From Actinobacteria bacterium 69-20 (lineage in GTDB: Bacteria > Actinomycetota > Actinomycetes > Mycobacteriales > Nakamurellaceae): a DNA stretch of 64,000 nucleotides. The stretch lies in contig MKSW01000012.1 of assembly GCA_001897425.1 (NCBI GenBank), positions 35,023 through 99,022 of the forward strand, written 5' to 3'. This document shows, one piece after another, positions 61,382 to 64,000 of the stretch. Both the position numbers and the translations under genes were made by a program. The stretch's first letter is position 1. Each line of letters begins with the position of its first letter. The notes under the pieces are model-generated. The model saw only the letters and a program-made list of their open reading frames with translations, did no database searches and had not been told where the DNA came from.

Positions 61382-62205
61382 CCGCCAACCCCGTCATCGC
61401 GGTCGTCATACGCGGCGCCGTGGACGCTGCTGTCGCAAGCCCGGGCGGCCCGGTTCGATCGGCCCCGCTGCTCGCGGATGGCACGGCGGCGCTCGATTCG
61501 CTGGCCGGTCAGGCCGTCGGCTGGGGTTTGGCCGTCGCGGTCGCGATGGTGGTCATCTGCGCGGCCGGGTGGGCGGTCGGCTCGCTCTCGTCGCATCCGC
61601 AGGTCGCGGCGAGGGCCAAGGCCGGCATCGTGGTCGCCATGGCCGGCGCTTTGCTGCTCGGCGCCTCCGCCGGCTACCTCGCCTGGCTCGGCAACGGCCA
61701 GGCGCAGGCATTCACCGCGGACCCGGCCTCCTACAAGGCCGAGACCGCCGCGCCGCAGCCGGGTATCGAGGTCGTGAGCAAGACGTCGGATTGGATCGTC
61801 GCGGTCAACCACTACCGCCAGTCCACCCCTGCAGATCCGGTGGCGCCGGATGCGGCGCTGGAAGCCCTGGCCGCCTCCTGCGCGGCAGAACTCGCGGGCG
61901 GCACCGGCATCTGCCCGGACGCCGGCCAGTACTACGCGGTGAAACTCTCCCCGTCCCAGGTCGCGACCCTGTCCGGGCCGCTGTCCCCGGACACCCTGCA
62001 GACCGACGCGCCCGCGCTCACGTCGGACATCTCGAAGGTCACGAACGACCCTCGGATCGCGATCGTCGGCGCCCGCAACACCCACAACGGCACCGCCCAA
62101 CTCGTCTTCATGTTCTCCGCCGGACCCTGCAAAGCCCCGTGCACCCCGAAGAGCGACGGGGCGATCATGCCGGGACTCGTCACGCACGTCGTCATGGGCG
62201 GGTGA
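61378..62205 (+). CDS. conjugal transfer membrane protein of unknown function
   Basis: A 275-residue protein with two N-terminal transmembrane helices (GWGLAVAVAMVVICAAGWAV and AGIVVAMAGALLLGASAGYL) and an extracytoplasmic domain (~residues 120-275) with cysteines CAAELAGGTGIC and GPCKAPCTP that probably pair. It is translationally coupled to the hydrolase gene and 7 bp before the VirB6-like gene. I know no named family for it. Confidence 0.65.
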   Translation: MTANPVIAVVIRGAVDAAVASPGGPVRSAPLLADGTAALDSLAGQAVGWGLAVAVAMVVICAAGWAVGSLSSHPQVAARAKAGIVVAMAGALLLGASAGYLAWLGNGQAQAFTADPASYKAETAAPQPGIEVVSKTSDWIVAVNHYRQSTPADPVAPDAALEALAASCAAELAGGTGICPDAGQYYAVKLSPSQVATLSGPLSPDTLQTDAPALTSDISKVTNDPRIAIVGARNTHNGTAQLVFMFSAGPCKAPCTPKSDGAIMPGLVTHVVMGG

Positions 62206-62212
62206 AAACACC

Positions 62213-63202
62213 ATGACGCCACTCGCCGCAACCACCGCCGCCCTTCCCGAGGGGATCGCCGACGTCCTCGGTGACCAGGTCGGCGACATCCTTCGTCGGA
62301 TCGCGCAGGGCTTCGTCGACGCCGCCGGGTTCCTGCTCCAGGTCACCATCGACGACCTGAACGGGGGGCTGCGCATCGACCTGTCCGCGGGATGGATCCA
62401 GACCGTGCTCGGCCAGATGCAAACCCTCGTCATCTCCCTCGTCGCACTGATGTTCGCGCTGCAGGTCATCGTCGCCATGCTCCGCAAGGACCACCGCGGC
62501 CTGTGGCGGGCCGTGTGGGGATCCGCACTCGCACTACTCGGCGGGGCCGCTGCGGCCGCGCTCGCCGCCGCGATCCTGCTCGTCGTCGACCAGTTCACCG
62601 CGTTCGTCCTCGGCCCCGCCCAGAAGTCCGCCGAAGACACCATGGCCCGCGTCTTCCAGATGGACGGGGTGATCGACACGGCCGGATGGCTGGTCGTCAT
62701 CATCATCGCCGGCCTCGCGTGCCTCGCGTTCCTGTTCATCCACCTCGTCCTGATCGGCCGCAACGCCATGGTGATCGCCACCGTCGCCTTCGCCCCGTTC
62801 GCATTCGCCGGCGCCACCACCGACCGCACCAAGACCTGGCTCGTGAAATGGTTCGAGATCTTGATCGCCCTGGCATTGGCGAAGTTCGCGATCGCCGTCA
62901 TCCTCACCCTCGGTTTCCTGTCACTGGCCAACAGCGTCAGTACACCCGGGGGCGCGTCGACCACCCAGGTGATGACGGGCGCCCTGTGGTTGTTCGTCGC
63001 CGCGTTCTCCCCGCTGGCCACGATGCGGTTCGTGACGTTCGCCGGCGGGGAACTCGCCGCACCCCATCCCGGCGGTGGGGGAGAAGCGGTCGGCAACGTC
63101 AACTCCGCCGCCTACACCGCGTCGACCGTCTCGAGGCTCAATCCGGTGCGGCTACGCCGCCGGGCACCGCTGCCGCCCCGCCCGCCGGGAGGAACGCCAT
63201 GA
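62213..63202 (+). CDS. VirB6/TrbL-like multi-pass conjugation channel protein
   Basis: A 329-residue membrane protein with about six helices (for example TLVISLVALMFALQVIVAML and GWLVVIIIAGLACLAFLFIH). The amphipathic VTDxxxTKTWLVKWFE-like stretch (TDRTKTWLVKWFEILIA) is also seen in actinobacterial VirB6/TrbL-like proteins. It probably forms the inner-membrane channel of the type IV secretion system. Its C terminus (SPLATMRFVTFAGGELAAPH) recurs as a broken fragment at 23.5 kb. The stop overlaps the next gene by 4 bp. Confidence 0.8.
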   Translation: MTPLAATTAALPEGIADVLGDQVGDILRRIAQGFVDAAGFLLQVTIDDLNGGLRIDLSAGWIQTVLGQMQTLVISLVALMFALQVIVAMLRKDHRGLWRAVWGSALALLGGAAAAALAAAILLVVDQFTAFVLGPAQKSAEDTMARVFQMDGVIDTAGWLVVIIIAGLACLAFLFIHLVLIGRNAMVIATVAFAPFAFAGATTDRTKTWLVKWFEILIALALAKFAIAVILTLGFLSLANSVSTPGGASTTQVMTGALWLFVAAFSPLATMRFVTFAGGELAAPHPGGGGEAVGNVNSAAYTASTVSRLNPVRLRRRAPLPPRPPGGTP

Positions 63203-64000
63203 CCACCACCGCAACCCCAGTGCGCTTCGCCCAGCGCCCCGACCACAGCCTTGTCCTCGGCCTGTCCGCGACCCGCGCGATCACCCTGGCCGTGTGCGTA
63301 CTATCGGTCGCCGCGGTGACGGTCGCGGCAGGTATGACGACCGGGCTGATCGCCGCGATCGGCATCTCACCGGTCGCGGGCTCGGCCCTGCTTCTGGTCG
63401 AGGGGCGAGCGCTCATTGAATGGACCCCGGACGCCGCCCGATACGCCTGGCGCGGCGCGCAAGGCCGACTGCGCCCCCTCACCCCCGTCGATCGACCGAT
63501 CCCCGCCGGGGTACTCCCCATACCCGGAACGGCGCTGCAACTCTCGGTTCTCGAAGCCGCCGACGGGGCGGCGATCCTGCGCGACAAGACCGCCGACACC
63601 TGGACCGTCATCGCAGCCGTCACAGGCCACGGATTCCTCTACGCCGACCCGGAAACACAGGACGCCGCCTGCGCCGGCCTGGGCCGGGCCCTCGCCGCGA
63701 TCGGCGGCAGCGGCCAGATCACCCGCATCCACATCACCCACCGCGTGAGGCCCGAAACCACCGAAACCTCAGACGCGGCAATGGGTTCTGCGTCGATGCC
63801 GCCAGCCGCACACGAGTATGACGACGCAGCATGGCCGGGCTCACGACCGGCCGAGCCCGCGGCCGGAACTCCAGGCGAGCGCTCCGGTGGCGAGGTCGAG
63901 GACGGGACCGCGTCGCCGGCGATGACGCGGGCCGCTGCCGACATCTACCGGCACACCCTCGCGGAGCACGCTGCGTCGTGGCGGCACGACACGCTCATCG
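63199..64000 (+). CDS. SCO6880-family conjugation protein (partial, right edge)
   Basis: At least 267 codons from ATG 63199 (MTTTATPVRFAQRPDHSLVL). Two hydrophobic helices (ATRAITLAVCVLSVAAVTVA and GLIAAIGISPVAGSALLLVE) are followed by a soluble domain with LTPVDRPIPAGVLPIPGTAL. This is the layout of PrgI/SCO6880-type proteins, which partner the VirB4-like ATPase in actinobacterial conjugation systems. GGAGG precedes the start. A weak copy of the dispersed motif (GAGTATGACG) is at 63814-63823. Confidence 0.75.
   Translation, partial: MTTTATPVRFAQRPDHSLVLGLSATRAITLAVCVLSVAAVTVAAGMTTGLIAAIGISPVAGSALLLVEGRALIEWTPDAARYAWRGAQGRLRPLTPVDRPIPAGVLPIPGTALQLSVLEAADGAAILRDKTADTWTVIAAVTGHGFLYADPETQDAACAGLGRALAAIGGSGQITRIHITHRVRPETTETSDAAMGSASMPPAAHEYDDAAWPGSRPAEPAAGTPGERSGGEVEDGTASPAMTRAAADIYRHTLAEHAASWRHDTLI

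Overview
The window is high-G+C actinobacterial DNA, most likely from the Mycobacteriales (Corynebacteriales) or a close relative. The evidence is the chromosomal gene order from 28 to 46 kb (Cys-cluster DEAD helicase, a small conserved protein, topA, an MFS-dTMP kinase-like fusion, holB, a PSP1 protein). This matches the Rv3649-Rv3644c neighbourhood of mycobacteria and the topA-tmk-holB neighbourhood of Streptomyces. A lipoprotein L,D-transpeptidase of the mycobacterial type fits as well. No species can be named from this sequence alone.

Region 1 (1-8 kb) is tryptophan catabolism. A minus-strand operon encodes tryptophan 2,3-dioxygenase, kynureninase and kynurenine 3-monooxygenase. A second minus-strand operon carries the 3-hydroxyanthranilate branch (3-HAA dioxygenase, 2-aminomuconate deaminase, 4-oxalocrotonate decarboxylase, 2-aminomuconate semialdehyde dehydrogenase) behind a divergent LysR regulator. 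The operons are tightly packed with ATGA overlaps. The ACMS decarboxylase is not in view and may lie beyond the left edge. A kynurenine-formamidase-like hydrolase at the head of the first operon is reduced to its last ~45 codons.

Region 2 (8-28 kb) is an accessory catabolic island, partly lower in G+C, with TTA codons and littered with IS and conjugation-gene scraps. It holds an alpha/beta hydrolase, a class-C beta-lactamase-like hydrolase, a complete peptide ABC importer, a minus-strand operon (DppA D-aminopeptidase, an unusual TDO paralogue, a PDR-type reductase, a P450) and a plus-strand operon (M20 deacylase, COG3375 GNAT acyltransferase, N-succinylamino-acid racemase, PucR regulator). 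The last set matches the known acylate-racemize-deacylate route that turns D-amino acids into L-amino acids. I infer that the island imports D-residue-containing or N-acylated aromatic peptides and delivers L-tryptophan-like products to the kynurenine genes of Region 1. Decayed copies of a formamidase-like hydrolase lie at both ends of the island.

Region 3 (28-48 kb) is core chromosome: an MrfA-type helicase, a dicarboxylate/amino-acid symporter, an H+-pyrophosphatase, a lipoprotein, topA, the MFS fusion, a methyltransferase, holB, PSP1, an L,D-transpeptidase and tRNA-Thr(CGT). A dispersed 18-bp motif (consensus GRGTATGACGNTGTTCCG) recurs about ten times, almost always in Regions 1 and 3, in spacers, at gene ends or in disordered linkers.

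Region 4 (48-64 kb, running off the right edge) is an integrative conjugative element in tRNA-Thr. It has a tyrosine integrase with 11-bp-phased repeats before it, a YhcG-type nuclease, a MobF relaxase-helicase, a PIN toxin-antitoxin pair, a GNAT-PIN fusion with an ASCH partner, an 11-bp iteron array followed by a DnaB-N-like protein, and the start of a type IV secretion operon (pilin-like protein, cell-wall hydrolase, VirB6-like channel, SCO6880-family protein).
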